A DNA stretch of 64,000 nt from Pseudobdellovibrionaceae bacterium (GCA_020635055.1 JACKAN010000005.1:62001-126000), one strand, 5' to 3'. Numbered from the stretch's first letter, positions 43,375-52,341 are shown. Notes: a model not told the origin generated them from the letters alone. Program-made: numbers and translations.

Positions 43375-43562
43375 GCGCGCGAAGCGCGCTGGGGAATTCA
43401 CCACAAAGGCAATTTCATAAATATTTAAATCAAGCCAGAGATGCGGCGGCAAAAAAATGGCGTTTCCAGCGAGGGGAAAATATTTATTTAGACCTGGAAA
43501 AGGGTAGCAACGGCAAGTCTCGTATAAAAATAACTCTAGAAAATGATAAGGAATCCATATAT

Positions 43563-45563
43563 TTGGAGGCCCCTGATATTGAACTTGATAATCCCCTCGA
43601 GAATTCAAATGAAATGGAGAAACTCGGCGGATTGTTAAATTACTTAAATAGCCGTGTGTTTGGTTGGGAAGAGACCAATCAAGAAATTTACGATGCTATT
43701 ATTTCCTATCGAACTAGGCCCGGACAAATGAGAATCCGTCCGCTCTCAATAATGCTTGTCGGCTCTACAGGAACAGGTAAGTCCGAAGTAGCCAAGGCCT
43801 TGGCTAAACATCTTTTCGGAAACGAACAAGCTGCACATATACAAAATATGGGTGTTATACAGAGTAAAGAAGATAAAAATAATATTCTAGGTTCTGCACG
43901 GGGATATATAGGGAGTGAGGATCTCACGGAGCTTGAACAATTCATAAGGTCCAACGAGAAATCAGGCGGAGTGATACTGTGGGATGAAATTTCGAATATG
44001 GGTGGGAACGACCTTCAGCTCAAAGAATCTTTGTTTAAACTTTTTTACGGAATGGTAGAAGAAGGTGTATGGACTCCGCCAGGACGCGATGAGCCCTATG
44101 ACTTGTCTAAATTTATATTCATCTTCACAGGTAACGACGGTGAAAAACTTTTCCAAGGTTTATCTGCGGATGATATGCGACTGGCTGTTTGGGGAATGAA
44201 TAACAAAAAAGAACGTATTCGTAGTCTTTTGCGTGAAGCGGGAATTCCTGAAGCCTTTTTGGGAAGGATGGCAGACTTAATCCTTGCAAAACCTTTAATC
44301 GAGTCTGTGATGGAACAAGTTGCGGTTAAATTGATTGGACCAGTCCGCGAAGCCTTTGCCAAGAATAATGTAGATGTAAAAGTCTCTAAAAAATATCTCG
44401 ATCAATTTGTTAGATCATTCTTCTCTCAAGATATGGGAGCTAGATCTTTAAGAAATATGATTGACGAAAAATTAATGGGTTGGGTTGGACAGTTGTACAT
44501 TCAAACCAAAGATAAAATAGGAATGAACGAGAGATTAACAGTTGAGTTGAAAGTCTATGATAATTTGCCTGCAGAGGCTTTTGTTATAGATGAGGGTTTT
44601 CAGCGCGAAGTGAAAGTCGTTTTGGAGGCTAAAGTTAACAACAAAATACTTGGCAAACTTTCACGGGATGTGAGCAATTACGCTCCCAAAAAAATCCGAA
44701 TGACTAAAAAGGGTGCGGTTGTAACATCCTACCATGAGGCAGGACATGCTGCTGTGAATGATCCAGAAATCACTAATCAAAAAATTGCCTTCTTAACAAT
44801 TAAAGGGGCAGATGAATATTTAGGTTATGCCCGTTATGATAGTTTATCCAAAGACGTTGCTGGAGATAATAACACAAGAAGTAGTATTTTATATGAAATG
44901 GCGAGACTCCTAGCAGGACAGAGAGCTCAGCAATTAGCTGGCTTTGAGGCGGATACGGGTTGGTCCAATGATATCGAAAAAGTGAGAAAAATTGCTTACA
45001 ATTATTTTGTAAGGTACGGAGACCCTGGTGCGAGTCAAACTTTATCACTAATTGTTGGTTCGGAGGGGATTCTTAAATTACAGTCAGAAAAAATTATAAA
45101 TGATCTTATGGTAAAGATTGATGATTTTGTAAAAGAAGCCGATGCTTTATCCGTAAATTTGCTTTTAAAAAACTGGAATGTTGTAGAAGCAGTTAAAAAT
45201 GAACTTCTTTTAAAAGGTGAAATGTCTGGAAAAGAATTCGAAAGCTTAAAAGCGTCAACAAATAATAATTCCACGGATGAGTGGGTCTTAGCTGCTGATG
45301 GTCGGGCTCAAAAAAAATCCGCCATTACTTCGAAATGGTATGATCGTTGGTTCAACTCATTAAGGCAGGGAACGGCTAAGGTCCAACCCTTGCCTAGCTT
45401 GAGTGTGAATGAACTCGTCGATATTAGCTTATTTGAGGCCTTTAAAAATAGTGATCTAAAAAGAAAAATCCTCGGTTCTTTAGAAGAGTCTAAAAATAAT
45501 GTAAGTAGTTCATCCGCTAAGGGAATTAGTATGTGTGATCGAGCACTCGAAAGCGCAAACTAA
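43563..45563 (+). CDS. Clp-type AAA+ - M41 (FtsH-like) metallopeptidase (3' part of the IS-interrupted gene)
   Basis: A 666-residue frame from a TTG at 43563, but the coding sequence clearly extends upstream in frame to about 43390 (SPQRQFHKYLNQARDAAAKK) without an ATG, so it continues the gene at 39052. AAA3 is ClpA/B D2-like: VFGWEETNQEIYDAI, Walker A GSTGTGKS (67-74), Walker B WDE (Asp141, Glu142) and MGARSLRNMID. A peptidase M41 domain follows with HEAGH (His391, Glu392, His395) and a third-ligand candidate Asp in WSNDIEK, as in FtsH. The last ~100 residues are unassigned. A Clp D2 ATPase fused to an FtsH peptidase is not an arrangement I know. Whether this half is translated alone is uncertain; AAGGA lies ~10 bases before the TTG. 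Confidence 0.75.
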   Translation: MEAPDIELDNPLENSNEMEKLGGLLNYLNSRVFGWEETNQEIYDAIISYRTRPGQMRIRPLSIMLVGSTGTGKSEVAKALAKHLFGNEQAAHIQNMGVIQSKEDKNNILGSARGYIGSEDLTELEQFIRSNEKSGGVILWDEISNMGGNDLQLKESLFKLFYGMVEEGVWTPPGRDEPYDLSKFIFIFTGNDGEKLFQGLSADDMRLAVWGMNNKKERIRSLLREAGIPEAFLGRMADLILAKPLIESVMEQVAVKLIGPVREAFAKNNVDVKVSKKYLDQFVRSFFSQDMGARSLRNMIDEKLMGWVGQLYIQTKDKIGMNERLTVELKVYDNLPAEAFVIDEGFQREVKVVLEAKVNNKILGKLSRDVSNYAPKKIRMTKKGAVVTSYHEAGHAAVNDPEITNQKIAFLTIKGADEYLGYARYDSLSKDVAGDNNTRSSILYEMARLLAGQRAQQLAGFEADTGWSNDIEKVRKIAYNYFVRYGDPGASQTLSLIVGSEGILKLQSEKIINDLMVKIDDFVKEADALSVNLLLKNWNVVEAVKNELLLKGEMSGKEFESLKASTNNNSTDEWVLAADGRAQKKSAITSKWYDRWFNSLRQGTAKVQPLPSLSVNELVDISLFEAFKNSDLKRKILGSLEESKNNVSSSSAKGISMCDRALESAN

Positions 45564-45575
45564 GGGGCTTATGAG

Positions 45576-45613
45576 GCGTTGGCATTAAGTTAAGTGCCAG
45601 CGCTTCATTTTTA
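45576..45613 (+). terminator. Rho-independent terminator after the Clp-M41 gene
   Basis: The 9-bp stem GCGTTGGCA (45576-45584) / TGCCAGCGC (45595-45603), with one G-T pair, encloses a 10-base loop and is followed by TTCATTTTTATT. It lies 12 bases after the stop at 45563 and closes the large cluster. Confidence 0.8.
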
Positions 45614-45628
45614 TTGTATAAGAAAAGT

Positions 45629-46663
45629 ATGAACAGCTTATTAAATCAGTTAAAACTAAACCCATTTGTGTTGGCCCCCATGGCGGGCATCACGGATTGT
45701 GCTTTTCGTTCTTTTATGAAAGACATGGGATGCTCGATAGTTATCACGGAATTAGTTTCAGCAACTGGCTTAAAATACAATTCAAAGAAAACTATAGATC
45801 TTATGAAGTATTCAGAGAGTCAGCGACCCATAGGTGTTCAAATTTTTGGTGAGAATTTAGAAGACTTAGATTATGCCGGCAAAATTGTAGAACAATCAGG
45901 GGCTGACTTTATAGATTTAAATTTTGGCTGTCCGGTACCTAAAGTAGTAAAAAAAGGTGCTGGCGCTGCTATTTTGAAAGACTTAAAAAGAGTCGAGCAG
46001 GTTTTTAAAACTATAAAATCAGCAACTTCACTTCCTGTCACTGTAAAGGTTCGCACAGGATGGGATGATCAATCACGAAATACTGTAGATTTATGTCATA
46101 TCGCTTATAATGAAGGACTGTCCTGGGTAGCTATACATGGTAGGACTCGTGCTCAAGGATATAAAGGCCAGTCTGACTGGGAATATATTAAAGATGTTAA
46201 AGCCAAAAGTAAAATACCCATTTTAGGTAATGGTGACATATGCACCGCTGAGCAAGCGGTACAAAAACTCAAGGAAAGCTCTTGTGATGGTGTTATGATT
46301 GGCAGAGGGTGTTTAAAGAATCCATGGTTATTTCAAGAGTCAGTAAATCTGCTTATTAAACAAAAAATTCTAGATAAAGGTCTAACTGAAGCTGTAAATG
46401 CTAGCTTTGAAGATGTATTTAAAAAATTGAATTCTCAATACAGCCTTTGCACATCAGATAAAATTCGAGTTTTACAATTAAAAAAACTATCCTCATGGTA
46501 TTCCGCAGGCCTTCCTGGGTCTACTCAATTTCGCAAAGAAATTTTCAAAGCAGAAAATTCAGAACAAGTTCTTTTTAATATAAGAGGCTTTTTTAATAAG
46601 TATGATCCTACCTCAATTAAAAGTTATAATAATAATGGTTTTTTAATGGGTGGACACGGCTAA
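45629..46663 (+). CDS. dus: tRNA-dihydrouridine synthase (DusB-like)
   Basis: A 344-residue FMN-dependent enzyme that reduces uridine to dihydrouridine in tRNA D-loops. Typical blocks are present: FVLAPMAGITDCAFR, DLNFGCPVPKVVKKGAG (catalytic Cys in GCP), TVKVRTGWD, IHGRTRAQGYKG and IPILGNGDI ... MIGRG. It groups by eye with DusB/NifR3. The ATG at 45629 starts directly before the family core; an in-frame TTG at 45614 would fall at the terminator edge and is less likely. Confidence 0.9.
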   Translation: MNSLLNQLKLNPFVLAPMAGITDCAFRSFMKDMGCSIVITELVSATGLKYNSKKTIDLMKYSESQRPIGVQIFGENLEDLDYAGKIVEQSGADFIDLNFGCPVPKVVKKGAGAAILKDLKRVEQVFKTIKSATSLPVTVKVRTGWDDQSRNTVDLCHIAYNEGLSWVAIHGRTRAQGYKGQSDWEYIKDVKAKSKIPILGNGDICTAEQAVQKLKESSCDGVMIGRGCLKNPWLFQESVNLLIKQKILDKGLTEAVNASFEDVFKKLNSQYSLCTSDKIRVLQLKKLSSWYSAGLPGSTQFRKEIFKAENSEQVLFNIRGFFNKYDPTSIKSYNNNGFLMGGHG

Positions 46664-46724
46664 AGTCCTTATTTGGCTTTTTTGCGACTACATACTTTAA
46701 TTTCCATTTGTTAAAATCAATTTA

Positions 46725-47648
46725 ATGAAGAAAAGCTTAGAAGCCAGAAAATTAACTTATAGTATCGAGAATTTAAAAATATTAGATGAAATTAGCCTCG
46801 AAGTTGACGAGGGTGAATGTGTTGGAATATTGGGGCTTTGTGGTTCTGGTAAAAGTACATTGTTGAAATCACTGACTTGTCAGATCTCTCCTGATTCAGG
46901 TGATTTATTTATTAACAATATTGACGCGAAAAAATTCCCAAACATCGTTAAAACTTTTATTGGTTTTGCACCAGAAAAGGAGAGCATGGATGTGGAATTT
47001 AATGTATTAGATAATTTAGTTTTTTTTGCTAAGTATTTTAACTTAACTAAAAAAGAAGCTATAAAACGTGCAAAAGAATGGATTCACTTTTTTGATATAG
47101 AAGACATTCAAGATGACTTTCCCGAAGAGCTAAATATAAATCAGTTAAAAAAAGTGGGTCTTTGTCGTGCACTTATGACCTATCCCAAGTTCATTTTCAT
47201 TGATGAACCAACAAAGGGATTAAGTGTACAGACCCAAGTTGAAATTAAAAAAAAACTATTGAAACTAAAAGATTTAAATAGAGCCATCATTATTGCTACT
47301 GAAGACATTAGTGATATTGAAGACATTTGCAATCGTGTTTTTTTTATTTCTAATGGAAAGATTGTAGCCACCGGCAAACCAAAAGAGTTAATAAATGAAA
47401 ACGTAGGTGAGGAAGTTGTTGAGTTCGTAATTGAGAAAGACGATTTAGATTATTACATCCACAAGTTGGGTGATGAGTATGAAATAAAAATTGTTGATTG
47501 TACCCTTCGGCTTTTCTTAAAAAAGGGACAAACCGCACAACATGTTATAAAACAATTTTCTAGCAATAAAATTTTAATAAGAAGAGCAAACCTGGATGAT
47601 GTGTATCTTAAGGCATCTAACCAAACATTTTTGCGAGCAACTCCATGA
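46725..47648 (+). CDS. ABC-2 transporter ATPase, NodI/NatA-like, with altered motifs
   Basis: A 307-residue ABC ATPase. Walker A GLCGSGKST (37-45) and Walker B FIDEP (Asp160, Glu161) are intact. The signature is LNINQ (136-140) instead of LSGGQ, the Q-loop reads FAPEKES with Glu84 where Gln is expected, and the switch His is replaced in ATEDIS. The C-terminal ~80 residues form the extra domain of DrrA/NodI-type ATPases. It overlaps the permease gene by 4 bp (ATGA at 47645-47648). The exported substrate is unknown; the altered motifs suggest slow or unusual ATP use. Confidence 0.8.
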   Translation: MKKSLEARKLTYSIENLKILDEISLEVDEGECVGILGLCGSGKSTLLKSLTCQISPDSGDLFINNIDAKKFPNIVKTFIGFAPEKESMDVEFNVLDNLVFFAKYFNLTKKEAIKRAKEWIHFFDIEDIQDDFPEELNINQLKKVGLCRALMTYPKFIFIDEPTKGLSVQTQVEIKKKLLKLKDLNRAIIIATEDISDIEDICNRVFFISNGKIVATGKPKELINENVGEEVVEFVIEKDDLDYYIHKLGDEYEIKIVDCTLRLFLKKGQTAQHVIKQFSSNKILIRRANLDDVYLKASNQTFLRATP

Positions 47649-48415
47649 TAAAAGCGGGCTTCACAAAAATTGTATATAGGAACTTGAAAGCATTTAGAAG
47701 GAGTATGCCAACGTCGTTTATATGGTTATATATGGAACCTTTTATTATGTTTCTAGTTTTAGGTTATGGAGTAGGGGCTCTAATAGAAGATGTAGAGGGA
47801 GTTTCATATTTTAAATTCATAGCACCTGGATTTGTGTTGGCGACATTGATGCACATTTCATTTAACGAAACGGGATTGGGTGTTTATAAAAAAATTAAGG
47901 ATAGAAATTTTTTTAATGTTCTCGCACTAACACCCATAACAAAAAGTGATATTATTATAGGAGAGATTGCCTGGGGTGCAATCAAAGGAATTTTAAGCAC
48001 CCTCTTTATTCTCATTTTCAGTTTTCTAATAGGACTCAGCGGTATTTACTCAGTTATTTTCGGATTAATCATAATTTGCTTATGTTCTTTTGTATTTTCC
48101 GCGATGGGGATGATGGTTTGTAGTTTTTCAAAGGACAGTAATTTTTTAATCTTGTTTCAGGCTTTCGTATTACTTCCCATGTATTTCTTGAGTGGAGCTT
48201 TTTTCCCAATTGAGATTCTCCCCAAGACTCTTTTTCTTGTCTCTCTGATATTTCCACTGACTCATGCAATAATGGCTTATAAGTCTTTAATATTAGGACA
48301 AATTGAGTCCACAATTTTTATACACTTTGCGGTTCTTTTTATTTATGGATTTTTATTTTACAATGTCTCAATGGTTAAGATGAATAAAATATTAAAATTA
48401 AATTATAAAACCTAG
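47645..48415 (+). CDS. ABC-2 type permease, NodJ-like
   Basis: A 256-residue inner-membrane protein with six hydrophobic segments and the ABC-2 features LYMEPFIMFLVLGYG near the N-terminus, YFKFIAPGFVLATLMHISFNE, and SGAFFPIEILP before the last helices. It is the membrane partner of the ATPase encoded directly upstream. NodJ-type permeases export lipo-oligosaccharides, and related ones handle polysaccharides or lipids; the substrate here cannot be told. Confidence 0.85.
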   Translation: MIKAGFTKIVYRNLKAFRRSMPTSFIWLYMEPFIMFLVLGYGVGALIEDVEGVSYFKFIAPGFVLATLMHISFNETGLGVYKKIKDRNFFNVLALTPITKSDIIIGEIAWGAIKGILSTLFILIFSFLIGLSGIYSVIFGLIIICLCSFVFSAMGMMVCSFSKDSNFLILFQAFVLLPMYFLSGAFFPIEILPKTLFLVSLIFPLTHAIMAYKSLILGQIESTIFIHFAVLFIYGFLFYNVSMVKMNKILKLNYKT

Positions 48416-48426
48416 AAATTACTCAA

Positions 48427-49410
48427 TTAGATAATATTATTTTCTCTCATCCAGTTTACACTCCTTTTAATAGATTCCTTTGCTGGAGTAATTTTAAGAC
48501 CCAATTCATTTTGTGCTTTGCTGGAATCAAACCAATGAAAGAGTCGAGCGGTCCAAGCACTTTCTGAATTTAAAGGACCCTTTTTGCCAATTTTTGCTAA
48601 CCCATCACCAAGGAAGCCTATCGCCTGAATTACAGGATTGGGTAGGTAAATTTTAGGAGCAGGGACGCCAGCAGCTTCTGCAATTAATTCGAAGAGTGTT
48701 TTTATGGTTATATTCTCACCACCCAAAATGTAACGCTCTCCCGTTTTCCCAATTTTAAAGGCAGTATAAGAGGCGTTTATTAAGTCATTAATATTTATTA
48801 CATTTACTCCGCCCGAAGTATAAAAAGGCATTTTTCCCTGTGCCACTTTGATCTGAGTTTTTCTGCTGCATTTTTTTGCATCTCCAGGTCCATAAATTGT
48901 AGAAGGATTTAAGATCACTGCATCTATCAAGCCCTGATCACAGGCATGTTTAACAACCTTTTCTGCTTTGTATTTAGTTTGAAAATAGCCTAAATCTAGT
49001 TCTTCAAGATTATATATACTAGCCTCGTTAAGCAATTTCCTACCATCAAAACTGGCCCCAATGGCAACCACAGAAGACATGTAAACAAGTCTTCTAATAT
49101 TTACACTTTGACAAACTTTAACAACATTTTCTGTTCCACCTACATTAACATTTTCCATTATTTGTCTCATAGCTGGATTATAACCAACAACACCAGCCAA
49201 ATGAAATATGGCCTCTACAGATTGGCTTGCAGAGATTAAACTATTCAGGTCAGAAACATCGCCAATATGATGTTTGAGGTCTAAATTTTTGATTTGTGAC
49301 AAATCACTCTCAGTTCTTCTTAAGACATGAACTTCATGGCCCTCAGTTAATAATTTTTTAGCCATCCAGGAGCCAACAAAACCGGTTGCACCAGTAACTA
49401 GGATTTTCAT
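48427..49410 (-). CDS. NAD(P)-dependent epimerase/dehydratase-like protein
   Basis: A 327-residue extended SDR enzyme. The cofactor motif is GATGFVGS (7-14), the active site YFQTKYKAEK contains YxxxK, and MSSVVAIG supplies the Ser. ILNPSTIYGPGD and a substrate region typical of dihydroflavonol-reductase/hopanoid-associated HpnA-like proteins follow. The substrate is not identifiable. The ATG at 49408-49410, preceded by AAGGA, is preferred over an upstream GTG at 49428. It converges with the ABC permease gene (11 bases between stops). Confidence 0.83.
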   Translation of the reverse strand: MKILVTGATGFVGSWMAKKLLTEGHEVHVLRRTESDLSQIKNLDLKHHIGDVSDLNSLISASQSVEAIFHLAGVVGYNPAMRQIMENVNVGGTENVVKVCQSVNIRRLVYMSSVVAIGASFDGRKLLNEASIYNLEELDLGYFQTKYKAEKVVKHACDQGLIDAVILNPSTIYGPGDAKKCSRKTQIKVAQGKMPFYTSGGVNVININDLINASYTAFKIGKTGERYILGGENITIKTLFELIAEAAGVPAPKIYLPNPVIQAIGFLGDGLAKIGKKGPLNSESAWTARLFHWFDSSKAQNELGLKITPAKESIKRSVNWMRENNII

Positions 49411-49477
49411 AAAGGTTTCCTTTGCCACAACATTTTACATAGTGTTATTCTTATATGTGTATATGGGGGATTACTAA

Positions 49478-49945
49478 ATGTCACAAAATAATCTGTTAAA
49501 AAATATTTATCTTTTCAAACAAATGACTAATGATGAATTAGAGTTGATTAATGAAATTTCAGAAATCAACACTTATACACCCGGTGATGATATATTTAGC
49601 CAAGATGATGTAGCCACGAGTTTATATGTTATCAGCTTCGGTTCAGTTAAAATTCATATAAAAGGTACAGAGGGAGATAACATTGAGGTTGCGAATCTAG
49701 GAACAGGCAGTCATTTCGGTGAGATGGCCCTAATAGATGGGGAAAAAAGATCTGCATCAGCTACGGCTTTGGAAAAAACGGATATTGTTTCCATTAACTA
49801 TGATAAGCTCAAGCTTCTACTTAAAGAGTACCCAACAATTGCAGTTAAGTTATACGAAGCTTTGTCTAAGTTTTTATGTGGCAGACTTCGCATTACAACA
49901 AATGACTTGAGCTTTGCAAGAGAGAAAAACATCAGCCACTTCTGA
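49478..49945 (+). CDS. Cyclic nucleotide-binding domain protein
   Basis: A 155-residue single cNMP-binding domain (about residues 10-130), with the phosphate-binding cassette GSHFGEMALIDGEKRSASA, close to the family consensus FGE(L/M)ALL...RSA. There is no DNA-binding HTH, so it is not a Crp-type transcription factor. It is encoded 36 bases before motA and may bring second-messenger control to motility or to another partner. The nucleotide (cAMP, cGMP or other) is not determinable. Confidence 0.83.
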   Translation: MSQNNLLKNIYLFKQMTNDELELINEISEINTYTPGDDIFSQDDVATSLYVISFGSVKIHIKGTEGDNIEVANLGTGSHFGEMALIDGEKRSASATALEKTDIVSINYDKLKLLLKEYPTIAVKLYEALSKFLCGRLRITTNDLSFAREKNISHF

Positions 49946-49981
49946 TAGCTAGAAGTATTTTTGTAATAAGAAGGTAGTTAT

Positions 49982-50737
49982 ATGGAAATGAGTGCACTTA
50001 TAGGTATTTTCCTTGGATTAGGAGGAATTTTTTTAGGTAACACCATTGAAGGTGGCCACTTTGGTTCGCTCATTCAAGGTACAGCAGCTATTATAGTTTT
50101 AGGAGGAACTTTTGGGGCCACTTTAGTGAGTCATCGATGGGTTCAAATAAAACTAGCCTTAGAGTATTTTAATATCGCCTTTCAGGCAGAAGATAAAGGC
50201 AGACTTCTACTTATTGCAAAAGATATTGTTTCAACAGCACAAGAAGTAAAAAAAGAATCCATACTTATAATTGAAAATAAAATTAAAGGTTATAAAAGTG
50301 ATTACATGAAAAATGTTTTTCGTTACGTCACAGATGGCATAGAGGCCAGTAAACTCGAAGAGATATTCATAAACGATATTGAAATTGATGAGCAAAGAAA
50401 ATTGAATGCTGCGAAAGTTTGGTCTGATGCCGGGGGCTTTGCACCAACTATCGGTATATTAGGAGCCGTGCTTGGACTCATACAGGTTATGGGGAATCTA
50501 ACAAATACAGAAGAACTGGGTAAAGGAATTGCAGTTGCTTTTGTTGCCACAATTTATGGTGTTGGAAGTGCTAATTTGTTTTTTATTCCAATTGCTAATA
50601 AAATAAGAAAAAAAATTGAATTAGAAAATGAAGAAAAACTAATGATAGTTGATGGAGCTATATCCATTTTAAAAGGTCTAAGTCCACATTTAATAGAAGA
50701 GAAAATGCGTTCTTACACAAGAGAGAGTACAAATTAA
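49982..50737 (+). CDS. motA: Flagellar stator protein MotA
   Basis: A 251-residue inner-membrane protein with the MotA layout: two N-terminal helices (LIGIFLGLGGIFLGNTIEGG; TAAIIVLGGTFGATLVSH), a cytoplasmic domain that contacts the rotor, and two C-terminal helices (GFAPTIGILGAVLGLIQVM; GIAVAFVATIYGVGSANLFF). PTIG and the following Gly/Ala-rich helix are hallmark residues of the proton-driven stator. It is followed by motB after 4 bases. Confidence 0.93.
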   Translation: MEMSALIGIFLGLGGIFLGNTIEGGHFGSLIQGTAAIIVLGGTFGATLVSHRWVQIKLALEYFNIAFQAEDKGRLLLIAKDIVSTAQEVKKESILIIENKIKGYKSDYMKNVFRYVTDGIEASKLEEIFINDIEIDEQRKLNAAKVWSDAGGFAPTIGILGAVLGLIQVMGNLTNTEELGKGIAVAFVATIYGVGSANLFFIPIANKIRKKIELENEEKLMIVDGAISILKGLSPHLIEEKMRSYTRESTN

Positions 50738-50741
50738 TTAA

Positions 50742-51470
50742 ATGATAAGAAAAAAAAACAAAAAAAAAGAAGAAGATAACCATGACCGTTGGTTAGTATC
50801 ATATGCAGACTATATAACCTTATTGTTTGCCTTTTTTGTTATTTTGTTTGCTACCTCAGAGCGAAATACAGACAAGGGAAAGCAATTTGAACAATCAGTT
50901 AAAAAATATTTAATAAAAATTGGCGCGGTGGGTGTAGAACAGAAAAATTTGAATAAAGACAACCTACATAATTCCCCTATTGAGTCACCAATTAAAAAAC
51001 ATGATAAAACTGACGAAAAAACATCTCAATTACAATCTAAAGTAGAAGCCTACTTGGAACGTACTTTTCAGGATAAAGAAATAGAAGAGATTATTCAGGA
51101 TATATCTGCGGAAGAAGTAGGTGTTAGGGTAACCTTTAAGGCGGAGACTCTTTTTAGTGAAGAGAGTGATGCTTTTAAGAGCAGTGCTCAAAGAAATTTA
51201 AATAAACTAGGAGAGCTTTTTAAAAAATTGGAATATAGAGTTTACATCGAAAATCATACATATCCCATGAAGAACGATTGGCAATTGACAGCAAATAGAT
51301 CTACAAAATTGGCGCAATTTTTTATTGATAATTATTCTATCAGTCCCTCAAGGATTGCTGCAATTTCTTATGGAGCAAGTAGACCTGTTATCCCTATAGG
51401 AAGTAAAAATAAGTCGGCGACTAATGATAGAGTTGATTTTCTAATACTTACTGAAGATATTGGATTATAA
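50742..51470 (+). CDS. motB: Flagellar stator protein MotB
   Basis: A 242-residue protein with a basic, Lys-rich N-terminus (a run of A codons), one membrane helix containing the proton-binding Asp23 (VSYADYITLLFAFF), and a C-terminal OmpA-like peptidoglycan-binding domain. That domain includes LTANRSTKLAQFFID, ISYGASRPV and NDRVDFLIL. It forms the stator with MotA. It converges on the cyclophilin gene, only 7 bases between stops. Confidence 0.92.
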   Translation: MIRKKNKKKEEDNHDRWLVSYADYITLLFAFFVILFATSERNTDKGKQFEQSVKKYLIKIGAVGVEQKNLNKDNLHNSPIESPIKKHDKTDEKTSQLQSKVEAYLERTFQDKEIEEIIQDISAEEVGVRVTFKAETLFSEESDAFKSSAQRNLNKLGELFKKLEYRVYIENHTYPMKNDWQLTANRSTKLAQFFIDNYSISPSRIAAISYGASRPVIPIGSKNKSATNDRVDFLILTEDIGL

Positions 51471-51477
51471 ACCTGAA

Positions 51478-52341
51478 TTAATAAAATTTTTCAATTTTTG
51501 CACTAATAATTGTTACGGGATATTTAGGTTTATCTGTTCTATCAGCTTTCACTTTCTCTATTTCCTGTAAAACAAGAACGCTATTTTTGTCGACGACTTG
51601 GCCAAAAACTGTATTGAAATTATCTAAATGTGGAGCGGGAGCAAAAGTTATAAAGAACTGTGAACCATGAGACTCATTTCCCATTCGTGCCATTGAAACA
51701 ACTCCAAAGCGATCATGCACCAATGTGTCATTGAGTTCTAGGGGAATATTTCCAATATTACTACCCTTAAGCTCACCTGTTTGCATAACAAAATTTTTAG
51801 CAATTCTATGGAAGACCAAGCCATTATAAAATGGTTTCTTTACCATTTTTTCTGTTTCAGGATCTTTAAATTCTTTATTCCCCTCGACAAGTTCTACAAA
51901 ATTATTCACTGTTTCAGGAACATAGTTATGATAAAGTTTGAACTTAAATTGCTTTCTTTTTTTACTTCGACCTAAGGTGTACTCAACTTCAAATACGGCA
52001 TACATATTTCGAATGCGTCTTTTTTGTTTTGCCTTATCATCTACTGTAAATACTTCAGTTTTAATTTCCTGCGCACTGTCTTTATCATAAGTGGTTTTAC
52101 CATCACCGGTTGGACGACTTAAGGTGACCTTAGGTAGTACTTTTTTATGTGCTTTTTTCTCAACTTGGGGCTGAGGTACAGGTGGAGGAGGAGATATTTT
52201 TGGGACAGCGGGTGTACTTGGTGTTGCAGCGGGTGTACTTGGTGTTGCAGCTGGCGCCGCTGAACTTGAAGGAGTTTGGGCCATTGCCAATGGATTTACA
52301 AAAGATAAAAACAGTAAAAGAATTAGAAAATTAAACTTCAT
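51478..52341 (-). CDS. Exported cyclophilin-type peptidyl-prolyl isomerase
   Basis: A 287-residue protein: signal peptide (cleavage near LAMA, residue 21), a Pro/Ala/Thr-rich linker (~22-60), a lead-in segment and a cyclophilin domain from ~105. The active-site blocks NGLVFHRIAKNFVMQTG, HGSQFFITFAPAPHLD and NTVFGQVV are present. It should catalyse proline isomerisation in the periplasm. In the DNA the linker contains a perfect 21-bp tandem duplication (about 52208-52249) coding for the repeated ATPSTPA. It lies downstream of tolB on the same strand, where pal is usually found. Confidence 0.88.
   Translation of the reverse strand: MKFNFLILLLFLSFVNPLAMAQTPSSSAAPAATPSTPAATPSTPAVPKISPPPPVPQPQVEKKAHKKVLPKVTLSRPTGDGKTTYDKDSAQEIKTEVFTVDDKAKQKRRIRNMYAVFEVEYTLGRSKKRKQFKFKLYHNYVPETVNNFVELVEGNKEFKDPETEKMVKKPFYNGLVFHRIAKNFVMQTGELKGSNIGNIPLELNDTLVHDRFGVVSMARMGNESHGSQFFITFAPAPHLDNFNTVFGQVVDKNSVLVLQEIEKVKADRTDKPKYPVTIISAKIEKFY
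52208..52249 (-). repeat. 21-bp tandem duplication in the cyclophilin linker
   Basis: The plus-strand unit gcgggtgtacttggtgttgca occurs twice head to tail. It encodes the repeated heptapeptide ATPSTPA in the Pro/Ala/Thr linker. Such exact coding repeats can expand or contract by slippage, changing linker length. Confidence 0.75.

Larger units (their letters stand above)
41770..43390 (-). mobile_element. IS110-family insertion sequence interrupting the Clp-M41 gene
   Basis: An element of about 1.6 kb with a DEDD transposase on the minus strand, only ~45 bases beyond its 3' end and ~300 non-coding bases before its 5' end, the layout of the IS110 group. Both proposed edges hold GC-rich hairpins that are unusual in this AT-rich sequence: AGCGGC-gcta-GCCGCT (41770-41785) and GCGCGC-gaa-GCGCGC (43375-43389). 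The host frame stops at 41790 and reopens in frame at about 43390. The exact ends are not determined; IS110 elements typically lack terminal inverted repeats and target duplications. Confidence 0.75.

Noticed and set aside
41760..43400. Target-site duplication or terminal inverted repeats around the IS element
   Set aside because: I compared the flanks by eye and found no convincing short direct repeat; the family usually lacks both.
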